Positions 41,933 through 50,713 of a stretch of DNA of 64,000 nucleotides are shown here, piece after piece. Position 1 is the first letter of the stretch; every line of letters starts with the position of its first letter. The position numbers and the translations under genes were made by a program. The notes beneath the pieces are model-generated. The model made no database searches. It was given only the letters and a program-made list of their open reading frames with translations, and had not been told where the DNA came from. The stretch spans positions 62,001 to 126,000 of the forward strand of contig NZ_BCQP01000039.1 in assembly GCF_001552135.1 (NCBI RefSeq), read 5' to 3'. This DNA is from Actinomadura chibensis NBRC 106107. Lineage in GTDB: Bacteria; Actinomycetota; Actinomycetes; Streptosporangiales; Streptosporangiaceae.

Positions 41933-44900
41933 TCAAATCAGGGGCGCCGTCCACTCGATGAGGCGGCCCGGTTCCCGTGCCGCCGGGCCCGGGCGCCGCG
42001 CGCGCACCGCGCCGAGGTTCTCGGCGGCGACGGCCACGGCGGGGTGCCCGTGTCCGAGCAGCGCGGTGTAGCCCGCGTGGGCCTGCTCCAGCAGTTCGAC
42101 GGCCTCGTCCAGGTCGCGGGGGTCGTCGGAGCCGCCCAGCAGCGTCCCGTGGTTGAGCTGGGCCAGCAGCACGTAGGGGTGGTCGACGTCCAGCCGGGCC
42201 GCCAGCCCTTCCATCGCCTCGCGGCCGAGTTCCAGGGCCTCGCCGGGACGGTCGGCGAGGACGCAGAGGGCCAGGTTGCCCTGCGCGAGCAGCGCGAACG
42301 GGTGGTCGTCGGCGCGGTAGACCTCCCGGTACCGGTCGCGGCACCGCTCCATGATCTCGGCGGCGCCCGCGTCGTCGCCGCTCCGGCGCGCCCAGATGCC
42401 CTCGGCGATCCGGCAGGCGAGCGTGTGGGCGTGCGACTCGCCGTAGGTCCGGGCGTAGACCGGCACGATCCTGCGGATCAGCTGACCGGCCGAGGCCGTG
42501 GCGGGGTCCGGCCGCAGCAGCCGGGCGAGCGCCAGTTCCCGCTGGGCGCTCAGCCGGTTGAGGGCGTTCTCCGGGTAGATGTCCTCCAGCGTCGTCAGGG
42601 TCGACTGGAGGACGGCCTCCGACTCCTCGTACCGGCCGAGCTCGCGCAGCAGGATGCCCGCGACGATCCGCGAGGCGAGCACCCGCACCTCCCGGTCGCC
42701 GCTCACGCGGACAAGCCTGTCCTGCATGTTCAGCTCGCGGTCCAGCGCGTCCTCGTAGTGGCCGACGAGGATCTCCGACAGCACGAGGTTCCCGGTCGCC
42801 GTCGCGGTGAGCGGATGGTCCGCACCGAACACCCGGCGGATCTGCCGCCAGGTGGCGACGTCGTTGTCGTACGCCTCGTTGAAGGCGCCCTCCAGCCGCA
42901 GCACCGCGCCGCGGCCCCGCGCGGTCATCAGCGTGGCGGGGTGGTGGATGCCGAGGCTCCTGCGCTGCCGGCCGAGCGCGCTGGTGAACAGCTCCGCGGC
43001 GCGGCGCGGGTCGTCGAAGCGGATCAGGTGGGCGAAGTCGATGCGCACGCGCACGGTCATCGGGTCGTCGGCCGGCCAGCGCGCCAGCAGCGTCTCGGCG
43101 ATGCGGCGGCCCTCGCGGGCGCTGCCGCGGTCCCCGGCCAGCCGCAGGAAGCGCACCTGGACGACCAGCCAGCGCCGCACCCGCTCGTCGGCGCTGTTCC
43201 AGGCGCCCTCCTCGGTGTCCCAGTCGCCGGTGTGCGGCAGGTGGCGCTGCAGCTCGGCGAGGGCCTCGCGGTGGTACGGCTGGTCCACCTCGCCGTCGGG
43301 CGGGCAGTACGCCGCCAGGATGCGCAGCGTCTCCGCCCGCCGCTCCGCCCGCTCGGCGGGGCCCAGGTTGTCCTGGACGAGCCGCTGGACGAGGCGGTGC
43401 GTGAGGATCTGCCCGTCGCGGTCGTGGTCCACCACCAGGAACCCCAGCCGCTGGGCGCGGACGAGCAGGGCGTCCAGCACGGTGCTGTCGGTGAAGCTGT
43501 CGTCGGCGGCGCGCAGCGCGTCCAGCATCGCGGCGGAGTAGAGCAGGGGCCGTGAGACCCCCTCCGGCGACAGGAAGGCGAGCACCTCGACCAGCCGCCG
43601 CAGCGCGCGGCCGTGCCGCCCGACGAGGAGCGTCTCCAGGGACAGGTCGAGGACGGCGGCGGCCGGGGGAGCGACGCCCCGCCGGGTCTCCGCCTCGATC
43701 CGGCGCCGCTCGGCGAACGCCTCCAGGAACGCCTCCACGGACTTGCCCGTGGCGGTGCGCCCGCGCACGCTCTCCGGCGGCGCCTCGTCGGCGACCGGGA
43801 CGGGCGCGCTGGCCTCGGCCGGGTCCGGGCCGCCGAGGCGGCGCCGCTGGTCGGCGGCGATCCAGGCGGCGACCAGCGACACGGCGAGCGGGAGGTCGCC
43901 GACCAGGTCGGCGAGCCGGTCGGCGGACTCCGCGGGCAGCGCCGGGACCTCGCGGCGCAGCAGCTCCACGCTCTCGGCGCGGGAGAACGAGCCGGGCTCG
44001 GCCGTCGCGGCCGGGGGCCCGGCGGGCGCGTCCTCGACCGGCTCCTCGGCGGGTGCGGCGGCGGAGCCGAGCCCGCGCGCCGTGACGATGACGTGGCCGT
44101 GGCCCCCCTGGCGCGGCCGCAGCGCGGAGATGTCGGTCGACACGTCGACGTTGTCGAAGACCAGCAGCCAGGTCCCGTTGTCCGGATCGCCGAGCAGGTC
44201 CAGCGCGGTCGCGACGAGGTCGCCCCCGATGTAGGAGGCCTGCCCCAGGGAGGCGGCGCCGCGCCGGCCCGCCTGCCCGTCCAGGGACTGCCGGGCCAGC
44301 CGGCTCAGCACGGCGCGGGCCTCCTGGTCGCTCTGCGCGGGGATCCACCACACCTGGTCGTAGTCGGCGGCGAAGCGGTGCGCGTACTCCAGGGCGATCT
44401 GGCTCTTGCCGGTGCCCGCCTCGCCGTGCAGCACGTAGGGGCCCGCCGTCCTCTGCAGCTTGTCGCGCAGTTCGTCCAGCTCCCGCTGCCGGCCGACGAA
44501 CGCGGGGTTCGGGGGCGGCAGGTAGCGGACGTCGATCGACCGGCGGGGGAACTTGGGGGTGAACCCGGTCGCCAGGTCCCGGCGCGTGTCGGCCGCCGCC
44601 GCGGCGAACGGCTGGAGCAGGGCCTCGCGCGCCGACTCCTCGTCCCGCCAGTCCATCCTGATCTCGCGGGTCACGCTCAGGCCCTCGACGGCGGCGTGGC
44701 GGGAGGTGCGCAGCGCCATGACCTCGCACTCGGGCGGCACCTCCAGGCCCGCCCAGGGCGGTTCGCCGGCGTCGGGCCGGGACGTCCCGACCGCGATCAG
44801 CCGGTCGGCCGTGACCGTCCCGCCGGGGCCGGGCGGGTCGCAGACCTCCACGCCCGCCTTGACCAGCTCGAACCGGACCCAGTCGGCCCACGCCCGGTCC

Positions 44901-45916
44901 CTCGGGTCGGCCAGCACGCACACCGAGACCCGTTCCGGCGCCCGGCCGAGCATGCGCTGGTAGGCCTCGACGGTGGCCCGCTTGATCGGCACGTCGGCGC
45001 GCACCCGGTTCCGGGTGATCTCCGCGACCAGCCGCCCGTAGGCCGCGGCGAGCCCGGTGTCGGCGGCCGGCCGCGCGGTGAGGACGGTGAGCTCCGCGTC
45101 GCGCCGCGGATCCGGGCTCTCGGGGACGCGCATCCGCTCCCAGTAGTCCGGGCTCCCGGGCCGCGACCGGCCGAACTGCTCCGCCGTCTGCGCCAGCACG
45201 CGCTTGTACTCGGCGGTGTCGACCGCCGACTGCCCGACCCGCATCAGGACGGGCAGGATCCGGACCGTGGGGGACAGCTCGTTGATCCGCCGCGCGAGCG
45301 CGGCGGTCCGCGCCACGCTGTCGGCGACCGGCAGGCAGCCGAGCACCAGCACGTCCGGGAGCCGCTCGGTGGCGGCGTGCGCCGCGTCGGAGTTGCCGTC
45401 GGGCGCGTCGACCAGCACGTAGTCGTAGGGGGTGGCCGCGAGGGACCGGCGCAGGGCCGCCGCGAACTCGCCGACGTCGACCCCCGCGGGCCGCTCGTCC
45501 CAGCCGCGCCCGAAGGTGAAGCGCCGCAGCAGTTCGGCGGGGTCGGTCGGCGGCAGGTAGTCCAACTGGCCCGGCAGCTCCAGCTCGCCGGTGTGCAGCC
45601 GGGTGATCTGCCGGGCGGGGTCGAACGGCGCGGCGGGGGCCTCCTCATCGGACCGGGTCTCGCCGTACCGGCGGGTCAGCCCGATCAGGCCGCCGCCTTC
45701 GGCCGTCTCGTCCAGGAACGGCCGCAGGTAGGCGTGGACGCGGGGAGCGGCCAGATCCCAGTCGATGACCAGCACCCGGCGGCCCGCAGCGGCGAGCAGG
45801 GCGGCGCAGTTGACGACGGCCATGGTCCCGCCCACCCCGCCGGTGAGCGAGTGGAAGGTCGCGATCACGGGCGCGTTCGTCCGCCCCGGTGCCGTCTCCT
45901 GCGGTCCAGTCGTCAT
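41933..45916 (-). CDS. fxsT: FxsT-like protein: MinD-like, TIR-like, NB-ARC and TPR domains
   Basis: 1,327 residues. Order: a MinD/ParA-like P-loop domain (about 15-290) with a deviant Walker A GGVGGTM lacking the catalytic Lys, and VLVIDWDLAAPRVHAYL; a TIR-like region (about 325-450, SVCVLADPRDRAWADWVRFE); an NB-ARC-type NTPase (about 480-800) with Walker A GEAGTGKSQ and Walker B WLLVFDNVDV; then TPR repeats to the end. This is the layout of the 'FxSxx-COOH system tetratricopeptide repeat protein'. It probably senses or acts through the modified Fxs peptide. ATG 45916 follows GGGAGCAGCG. Confidence 0.82.
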   Translation of the reverse strand: MTTGPQETAPGRTNAPVIATFHSLTGGVGGTMAVVNCAALLAAAGRRVLVIDWDLAAPRVHAYLRPFLDETAEGGGLIGLTRRYGETRSDEEAPAAPFDPARQITRLHTGELELPGQLDYLPPTDPAELLRRFTFGRGWDERPAGVDVGEFAAALRRSLAATPYDYVLVDAPDGNSDAAHAATERLPDVLVLGCLPVADSVARTAALARRINELSPTVRILPVLMRVGQSAVDTAEYKRVLAQTAEQFGRSRPGSPDYWERMRVPESPDPRRDAELTVLTARPAADTGLAAAYGRLVAEITRNRVRADVPIKRATVEAYQRMLGRAPERVSVCVLADPRDRAWADWVRFELVKAGVEVCDPPGPGGTVTADRLIAVGTSRPDAGEPPWAGLEVPPECEVMALRTSRHAAVEGLSVTREIRMDWRDEESAREALLQPFAAAAADTRRDLATGFTPKFPRRSIDVRYLPPPNPAFVGRQRELDELRDKLQRTAGPYVLHGEAGTGKSQIALEYAHRFAADYDQVWWIPAQSDQEARAVLSRLARQSLDGQAGRRGAASLGQASYIGGDLVATALDLLGDPDNGTWLLVFDNVDVSTDISALRPRQGGHGHVIVTARGLGSAAAPAEEPVEDAPAGPPAATAEPGSFSRAESVELLRREVPALPAESADRLADLVGDLPLAVSLVAAWIAADQRRRLGGPDPAEASAPVPVADEAPPESVRGRTATGKSVEAFLEAFAERRRIEAETRRGVAPPAAAVLDLSLETLLVGRHGRALRRLVEVLAFLSPEGVSRPLLYSAAMLDALRAADDSFTDSTVLDALLVRAQRLGFLVVDHDRDGQILTHRLVQRLVQDNLGPAERAERRAETLRILAAYCPPDGEVDQPYHREALAELQRHLPHTGDWDTEEGAWNSADERVRRWLVVQVRFLRLAGDRGSAREGRRIAETLLARWPADDPMTVRVRIDFAHLIRFDDPRRAAELFTSALGRQRRSLGIHHPATLMTARGRGAVLRLEGAFNEAYDNDVATWRQIRRVFGADHPLTATATGNLVLSEILVGHYEDALDRELNMQDRLVRVSGDREVRVLASRIVAGILLRELGRYEESEAVLQSTLTTLEDIYPENALNRLSAQRELALARLLRPDPATASAGQLIRRIVPVYARTYGESHAHTLACRIAEGIWARRSGDDAGAAEIMERCRDRYREVYRADDHPFALLAQGNLALCVLADRPGEALELGREAMEGLAARLDVDHPYVLLAQLNHGTLLGGSDDPRDLDEAVELLEQAHAGYTALLGHGHPAVAVAAENLGAVRARRPGPAAREPGRLIEWTAPLI

Positions 45917-46081
45917 CGCTGCTCCCGGGAAGTGGGTGGCGCGGTCGGTCCGAGGCGACCGCTGGGAGCGCGCGGCCGTGGTCCCGCCCCATCGGAACTT
46001 CGGCGTCGTCCCGCGAGACTAACCTCCCCAAACACCGCATTCTTACTCTAGTCAAACACGTGCGCGGTTATCCTCCGCACG

Positions 46082-46252
46082 TCAAATCGCGGCGTCGAAG
46101 CGCTGGTAGGCCGGGGTTTCCTCGACGGTCTCCTGATAGACGCGGTCGATCGCCCGGTACAGCGCCTCGCTCGGAATCTCGGCGAGCTCGGCGGGATCGA
46201 TGCCCCCGATGTCGATGATCTCGGACCATACGCGTCCCGCGTCGTCCCGCAT
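46082..46252 (-). CDS. fxsA: FxsA-like RiPP precursor peptide ending FDAAI
   Basis: 56 residues, too small to stand out among overlapping frames. It starts at ATG 46252 with GAGAGGTGCAG upstream, reads RDDAGRVWSEIIDIGGIDPA, then ELAEIPSEALYRAIDRVY, and ends TPAYQRFDAAI. The layout matches FxSxx-COOH peptides: a short strand, 'IDxGGxxxAEL', a helix 'SEALYRAIDR', then a C-terminal aromatic motif. The consensus Ser is Ala here (FDA instead of FxS), and a Tyr lies three residues before the Phe. It precedes fxsT on the same strand and is the probable substrate of the radical SAM and HExxH enzymes at 33704-36309. Confidence 0.75.
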   Translation of the reverse strand: MRDDAGRVWSEIIDIGGIDPAELAEIPSEALYRAIDRVYQETVEETPAYQRFDAAI

Positions 46253-46703
46253 CTGCACCTCTCCCGATTAGGACGCTTGCTCCCGCACATTATGACCAAG
46301 CCGGAACGACGTCCCGCCGCACATGGCACGAGAGGAGCGCGGCCCTCTCGCCGATGGCCAAGGATATCCGCCGGTTCGGTGGGCGAATGCGTCTTATGCC
46401 GCTTTCTGGAACCTTCCGAAGGCCGGGAATGCCCACTACTTCACAGAGCCCGTTGCCGATGACCAATATCGCATTCGCACTTGTGGCGCAAGGATGTTAC
46501 GGGGCCCGGCAAAGCCGTCACCGTCCGTCCCGCACGCCGGGGCCGGGGGGCGGCGTCCGCCCCGGGCCGTCGCCGCGACCGAAGCCGGGGCCGCCGCCGA
46601 CCGGACCGGGGTGGTGAGGACTTGTGCCCTTTCGGGGGTTCGTCCATCGGTTGGGGGTGTGGGAATGCGCGGTGAGAGACGAACGCCATGTCCGGCCGAA
46701 CCG
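46253..46703. promoter_or_regulatory. Intergenic region upstream of the precursor gene
   Basis: About 450 bases without a convincing gene; a plus-strand frame crosses it but its codons are poorly biased. It should contain the promoter of fxsA-fxsT (minus strand) and of the plus-strand gene at 46704. No operator or array is recognised. Confidence 0.35.
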
Positions 46704-47141
46704 ATGGTCGTCGATCGGGCCCGTCCCGAGTCTTATGCGCGGCGGATTCGCGCCCGCCCTTACGGTCCGCGCGAGTTGGCCGTGGACGGGGTGGCCGCCT
46801 GGTTCCACGGGCCGTTCGCCGTGCTGACATTGACCGGAGGCGAGGCGGGGCTGACGGTCCGCGCCGACGTGGACACCGCCTCGCTCGGCGCCGACCTGCG
46901 CCATTTGTTCACCGCCGCTGAGAACGCGGCGATCGCATGCCTTCCGCGACCCGAACGGATGGTGGCGGAACAGCCGATCGGCGATGACGTTCTCGTCGTT
47001 GTTCGCCGACTTGAGGTATGTCCAGCGGCGGAGGGCGTGTCGCTCATTCTGTGCACGGCCGACAGGACGGTGAAAGTGATGCTCGGCATGAGGGACGCCG
47101 GACGGCTCGCCGCTGAGGTCCGCCGCTGGGCGGGCGCATAG
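46704..47141 (+). CDS. Hypothetical protein
   Basis: 145 residues from ATG 46704; the frame is open upstream (ATG 46665) but with poor codon bias, so the start is uncertain. The sequence alternates strands and helices (AWFHGPFAVLTLTGGEAGLT, ADLRHLFTAAENAAIACL, GVSLILCTADRTVKVMLGM). No domain or membrane segment is recognised. It faces the next gene with a gap of only 6 bases. Confidence 0.55.
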   Translation: MVVDRARPESYARRIRARPYGPRELAVDGVAAWFHGPFAVLTLTGGEAGLTVRADVDTASLGADLRHLFTAAENAAIACLPRPERMVAEQPIGDDVLVVVRRLEVCPAAEGVSLILCTADRTVKVMLGMRDAGRLAAEVRRWAGA

Positions 47142-47147
47142 CGGCCA

Positions 47148-48224
47148 TCAGACGAATTCACCGAGCGCCGCGGGCGGCGCCTCCAGCGCGCGATCCGTCC
47201 ATTCGACGCCCGCGGCGGCCACCAGGGTCGCGAGACGTCGAACCAGGCGGTCAGCCTGCCCATATGTGACGCCGAGCTCCTGGAGGGCCATGGCGATCGG
47301 GTCCGCGGCCCGCCCGGTGCCGAGCGTGCAAAGGGCGCCGACGAGATGCCGGTACGACTCGCGGCGCGCGGCACACCGCACGGGTTCGTCGGCGCGGGCC
47401 GTGAGCAGGCGGGCCAGTGTCGCACGGGCCTGCTCCCGGTCGGCGGCCGTCGCGAGGCCGTCCTGCGGGTCCGGCGGCGGCTCGACGGCGCGGCCGGTCA
47501 CCGGCTCCCCGATATTGGCGGCGAAGAATCCGGGATTGGCCTTGCGTAGTGCCACCAAGGCCGTTCCCATACGCCGGGACGCCTCCGTCCATGTCAGGCC
47601 GTGACGCTCTCGCAAGTCGTCCGGCACGTGAAATGGATCCGGGACTCTCCGCCGCATTCGGAACACCACCACGATCAGCATTTCGAGGCCCGCCGGATCG
47701 TCCCGAAGCGGAGCGGCCCATGCCGCCTGCCGCAGGTCCCGGTCCGGACGCGCCGACGCACCCCGGCGAACGGCGTCGGCGCGCCTTGTCCGCTCCTCCA
47801 GATGCAGCAATGGGTAATGGACGAGTTGTGCCCGGGCGGCCCGCAGCCACGGCTCGTCACCGCTTTCCGCATGGCGCAGTTCCACGGCCCGGGCGGCGGC
47901 GTCCTCGTGGCGCGCGTCCGCCGACGCCAGGTGCTCGCATATCAGGACCATTTCGCGGACGGGCCGTCCCGAACGGGTCCGCGGCACCGCCCCGTCCAGC
48001 GCGCGCCGCAGCCGGGCGAAGCCCTCCTGGAGGAGATCGTCGACCGTCGCCTCGCACTCGGCGCACCCTCCGTTCCCGGTCGGCGCGGCGCAGGCACGGC
48101 CGGCGTGCCTGGCCCGGCGCAACGGCCCGCGCGCGGCGGCGCGCAGCGCCGGAGAGACGAAGGCGTGGAATGCCGCGAACGCGATCGCGTCGTCGCGGTC
48201 GGCCAGATGAGAGATGGGCCGCAC
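47148..48224 (-). CDS. Hypothetical protein with weak sigma-factor-like N-terminus
   Basis: 358 residues from GTG 48224 (AGGGGGATTC upstream). The first 90 residues (AFAAFHAFVSPALRAAARGP, then VDDLLQEGFARLRRALDG) recall region 2 of sigma-70 factors but contain an inserted Cys-rich loop (ACAAPTGNGGCAECEA). The C-terminus includes a helical LGVTYGQADRLVRRLATLV. Not enough to assign a function. It lies downstream of the CRISPR operon on the same strand but is separated by 179 bases. Confidence 0.5.
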   Translation of the reverse strand: MRPISHLADRDDAIAFAAFHAFVSPALRAAARGPLRRARHAGRACAAPTGNGGCAECEATVDDLLQEGFARLRRALDGAVPRTRSGRPVREMVLICEHLASADARHEDAAARAVELRHAESGDEPWLRAARAQLVHYPLLHLEERTRRADAVRRGASARPDRDLRQAAWAAPLRDDPAGLEMLIVVVFRMRRRVPDPFHVPDDLRERHGLTWTEASRRMGTALVALRKANPGFFAANIGEPVTGRAVEPPPDPQDGLATAADREQARATLARLLTARADEPVRCAARRESYRHLVGALCTLGTGRAADPIAMALQELGVTYGQADRLVRRLATLVAAAGVEWTDRALEAPPAALGEFV

Positions 48225-48403
48225 GAATCCCCCTGAGGCAGTCCGAACAGACCGTCCGCCCCGCGGATACGAAATCCGGGGACCCGGTCTTCCTCAGGAG
48301 GCACAGGGCCTCGAAATGCTCTCCGGCCGCAGCCGTCGAACGGTCACCAGTATCAGGAGGCCCTCAACTCACGTCAAGTGCTCGGCGCGGGGGGAACGCC
48401 TGT

Positions 48404-50713
48404 TCATCGGGCCTCCTCCCCCAACTTGGCGAGTTGTTCGCATAGCCGCCTATAACGGATGACGAGTTCGCGGTCCGAGGCGCTTCGGCGGCTTTCTGGA
48501 GAACGGAGTAGTTGGAAGACCTCGACGCAGCCGCGCAGTTCTTCCAGGACCACTCGCGGGGCGGGCGGCCGTTTCCTCGTTCCGGCCGTCCGCCCGGCCC
48601 GCTCGTCGCGGAGCCTGTCGAGCAGATGGGTGTAAGGGGTCTCGTTGCGGCAGGCGTTCAGTTTCCGGAGCGGTGCGAAACGCCGCCTGAGAGCCGCCCA
48701 CTCGGCCCAGTCGAAAAGGCCCGGACGGAGCACTTCGACGGCCGTGTAGCACGCGGGCCACGGCTCGTCCGCCAGCACGTGGGCGATGAGTTCGAGGCGG
48801 TTGCAGGCCGCCTCGCAGCGGGCGTCCCGGTCCGCGGTCGCCGTCGCGTGGCCGTACAGGTCGCGATGGACGCGGGCGGCGGCCTCGCGGGCGGCGGCGA
48901 GGGCCGGCGAGCCGTTGCCGAGCAGCTGCCAGGCGGTGCGGGTGTCGAGGCGCCGGACGGCCGCCGACGCGAGCCGGGCGAGCCGGGCGTCCATGCCGAG
49001 GCGGCACAGCGTCAGCCCGGCTTCGCTGAGCACGGTCCGCAGGGCCCGGTCGCGGCCGAGTTCGGCGACGCGCAGCGGGCAGGCGGCGGTCAGCGACCAC
49101 TGCACGCCCGCGGCGACCATGCCGTTGACCGTGACCGGCTTCCCCGAGTTGACGACGAGGAGGACCTCGTCCACATCGCGGAGGCTGGTCGAGCCGTACA
49201 GGCCGGTCGGCTCGGTTTCGGCGAGTTCGGCCAGCAGCGCCGCGTTGACGCCTGCGGCGTCGCCCGGTTCGGTGGAGAAGGGGCCGAGGACGGCGGCGTC
49301 GAGGCTCCCGGCGGGCGCGGTCGACGCGGCCAGGGTGGCCCAGGATCCGGCCCGCTCCATCGTCTCCTCGCTGGCGAGCAGGCGCAGCCTGATCCTGCCG
49401 GACCGGGGCAGGGCGCCGCGGCGCCGCAGCGCCCAGTCGACCACCCGCCGGACGGCCGCGTGGCCCTCCCGGTCGTTCGGGTCGTCCCCGGTGACCCTTC
49501 CGACGCACATCAGGACAAGGACGTCGCCGGTCCCGAGGACGGGCCACGCCGTCATGCCGCACCGTTCCACCAGGCCGGGCACCAGGTCGCCCTTCTCCCA
49601 CTGGTCGGCGTTCGCGAGCAGTGAGCCGGGCAGGCGGCGGGCCGCGGGCGGGACGAGGTGCTCCTCGTGCGAGGCGCTCCGCTGGAAGAAGTCGATGAAC
49701 TCGGTGTCGGCCACCAGCGCCGCGTGGCGGGCCTCGGGACGCGCCTCGGGCAGGGGCGAGAGCCGGCGGCGGGCGTCCTTGATCAAGGCGGCGCCGCCGC
49801 GCTCCTCCGGGTCGCCGAGCCTTCCGGCGAGGTCCTCCAGCACTCGGCGCGCCGGCGCCGAGAGCGCGGCGGCCTCCTTCGCGGACGGCTTGCCGATCCG
49901 TTGCGCGAACCACGCGCGCAGCAGCGAGTGGTCGATGGCCTCGCCCCGCGCGAGGCGCTCGTAGAAGGCGGCCTGGACGGTCGGCCACAGCTCGGCGAGC
50001 TTGGTGAGCCTCCCCCGGTCGAGGCCGGCGGACGGCTCGGTGGCCGCGGCGAGGCCGGTGTCGGCGCGCTGCCGGGCGGCGAGCAGCCGCCACAACCCGG
50101 CGTTCGGCGGGTCGACGGCGGCGAGCTCGTCCCAGAAGCGGTGCCGCAGCAGCCAGTCGCGGAGCGTGTCGCGCGGATCGACCAGGTCGCGCAGCCGGTA
50201 GGCGGCGGACGGTTCGTCGACCGGCAGCAGCGTCATCGGCACGCCGGTCTCGATACCGGCGAGCAGGACGCCCGCGCCCAGGGCGTAGGAACCGGCCCCG
50301 GTGGTCAGCAGGCACTCGCGGGGCGCGAGCGCGGTGAGCACCGGCTTCATCGCCTTCACGCTGTGGCGGACCGTCGGTTCGCCGACCTCGGCTATGTGGA
50401 CGTCATCGTTCCGGAACGTCCGGCCGCAGAGACCTTCCGCAGAGCACAGCAGGTCCTTCATCACCCGCGCGTGCGCGGCGAACGGCCGCGGGGACGGTCC
50501 GGGGACGTTCGTCGTCGCGACGATCAGGAGGCCGCTGACGCCGGTTCCGGTCTCGGCGAGGCCGTCGAAGACCTTGCGCAGGGGCCTGCGGTCGCCCGGA
50601 CCGCCGTGGAAGTCGATCGGCCCAGGAGAGGTCGCCAGCGGCGGCCGACCGAGGTCGCCGCCGCCGATCGGATGGACCAGCAGCGGCGGCCGGTCCTCAG
50701 CCCTCTTCGTCAT
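48404..50713 (-). CDS. Candidate CARF-like effector at the end of the type III cas operon
   Basis: 769 residues, no close named family recognised. The N-terminal 170 residues have the alternating strands of a CARF/Rossmann-like ligand-binding domain: GLLIVATTNVPGP (60-72), a helix, the RHSVKAMKPVLTALAPRECL region, and LLTTGAGSYALGAGVLLAGI followed by VPMTLLPVDEP (158-168). The 'TTGAGSYALGAG' segment sits where CARF domains bind cyclic oligoadenylate. The remaining 600 residues are mostly helical with no recognised nuclease motif. The start overlaps the RAMP gene by 17 bases, making it the sixth gene of the operon. A cOA-gated effector is plausible, but the fold call is weak. Confidence 0.55.
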   Translation of the reverse strand: MTKRAEDRPPLLVHPIGGGDLGRPPLATSPGPIDFHGGPGDRRPLRKVFDGLAETGTGVSGLLIVATTNVPGPSPRPFAAHARVMKDLLCSAEGLCGRTFRNDDVHIAEVGEPTVRHSVKAMKPVLTALAPRECLLTTGAGSYALGAGVLLAGIETGVPMTLLPVDEPSAAYRLRDLVDPRDTLRDWLLRHRFWDELAAVDPPNAGLWRLLAARQRADTGLAAATEPSAGLDRGRLTKLAELWPTVQAAFYERLARGEAIDHSLLRAWFAQRIGKPSAKEAAALSAPARRVLEDLAGRLGDPEERGGAALIKDARRRLSPLPEARPEARHAALVADTEFIDFFQRSASHEEHLVPPAARRLPGSLLANADQWEKGDLVPGLVERCGMTAWPVLGTGDVLVLMCVGRVTGDDPNDREGHAAVRRVVDWALRRRGALPRSGRIRLRLLASEETMERAGSWATLAASTAPAGSLDAAVLGPFSTEPGDAAGVNAALLAELAETEPTGLYGSTSLRDVDEVLLVVNSGKPVTVNGMVAAGVQWSLTAACPLRVAELGRDRALRTVLSEAGLTLCRLGMDARLARLASAAVRRLDTRTAWQLLGNGSPALAAAREAAARVHRDLYGHATATADRDARCEAACNRLELIAHVLADEPWPACYTAVEVLRPGLFDWAEWAALRRRFAPLRKLNACRNETPYTHLLDRLRDERAGRTAGTRKRPPAPRVVLEELRGCVEVFQLLRSPESRRSASDRELVIRYRRLCEQLAKLGEEAR

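Noticed and set aside
46323..46703. Upstream extension of the hypothetical protein gene at 46704
   Set aside because: Third codon positions lose their G/C bias upstream of 46704 and no ribosome site supports the earlier starts.
48225..48403. Gap after the CARF-like gene inspected for a CRISPR array
   Set aside because: No repeated unit of CRISPR size was found; only short GC-rich similarities.
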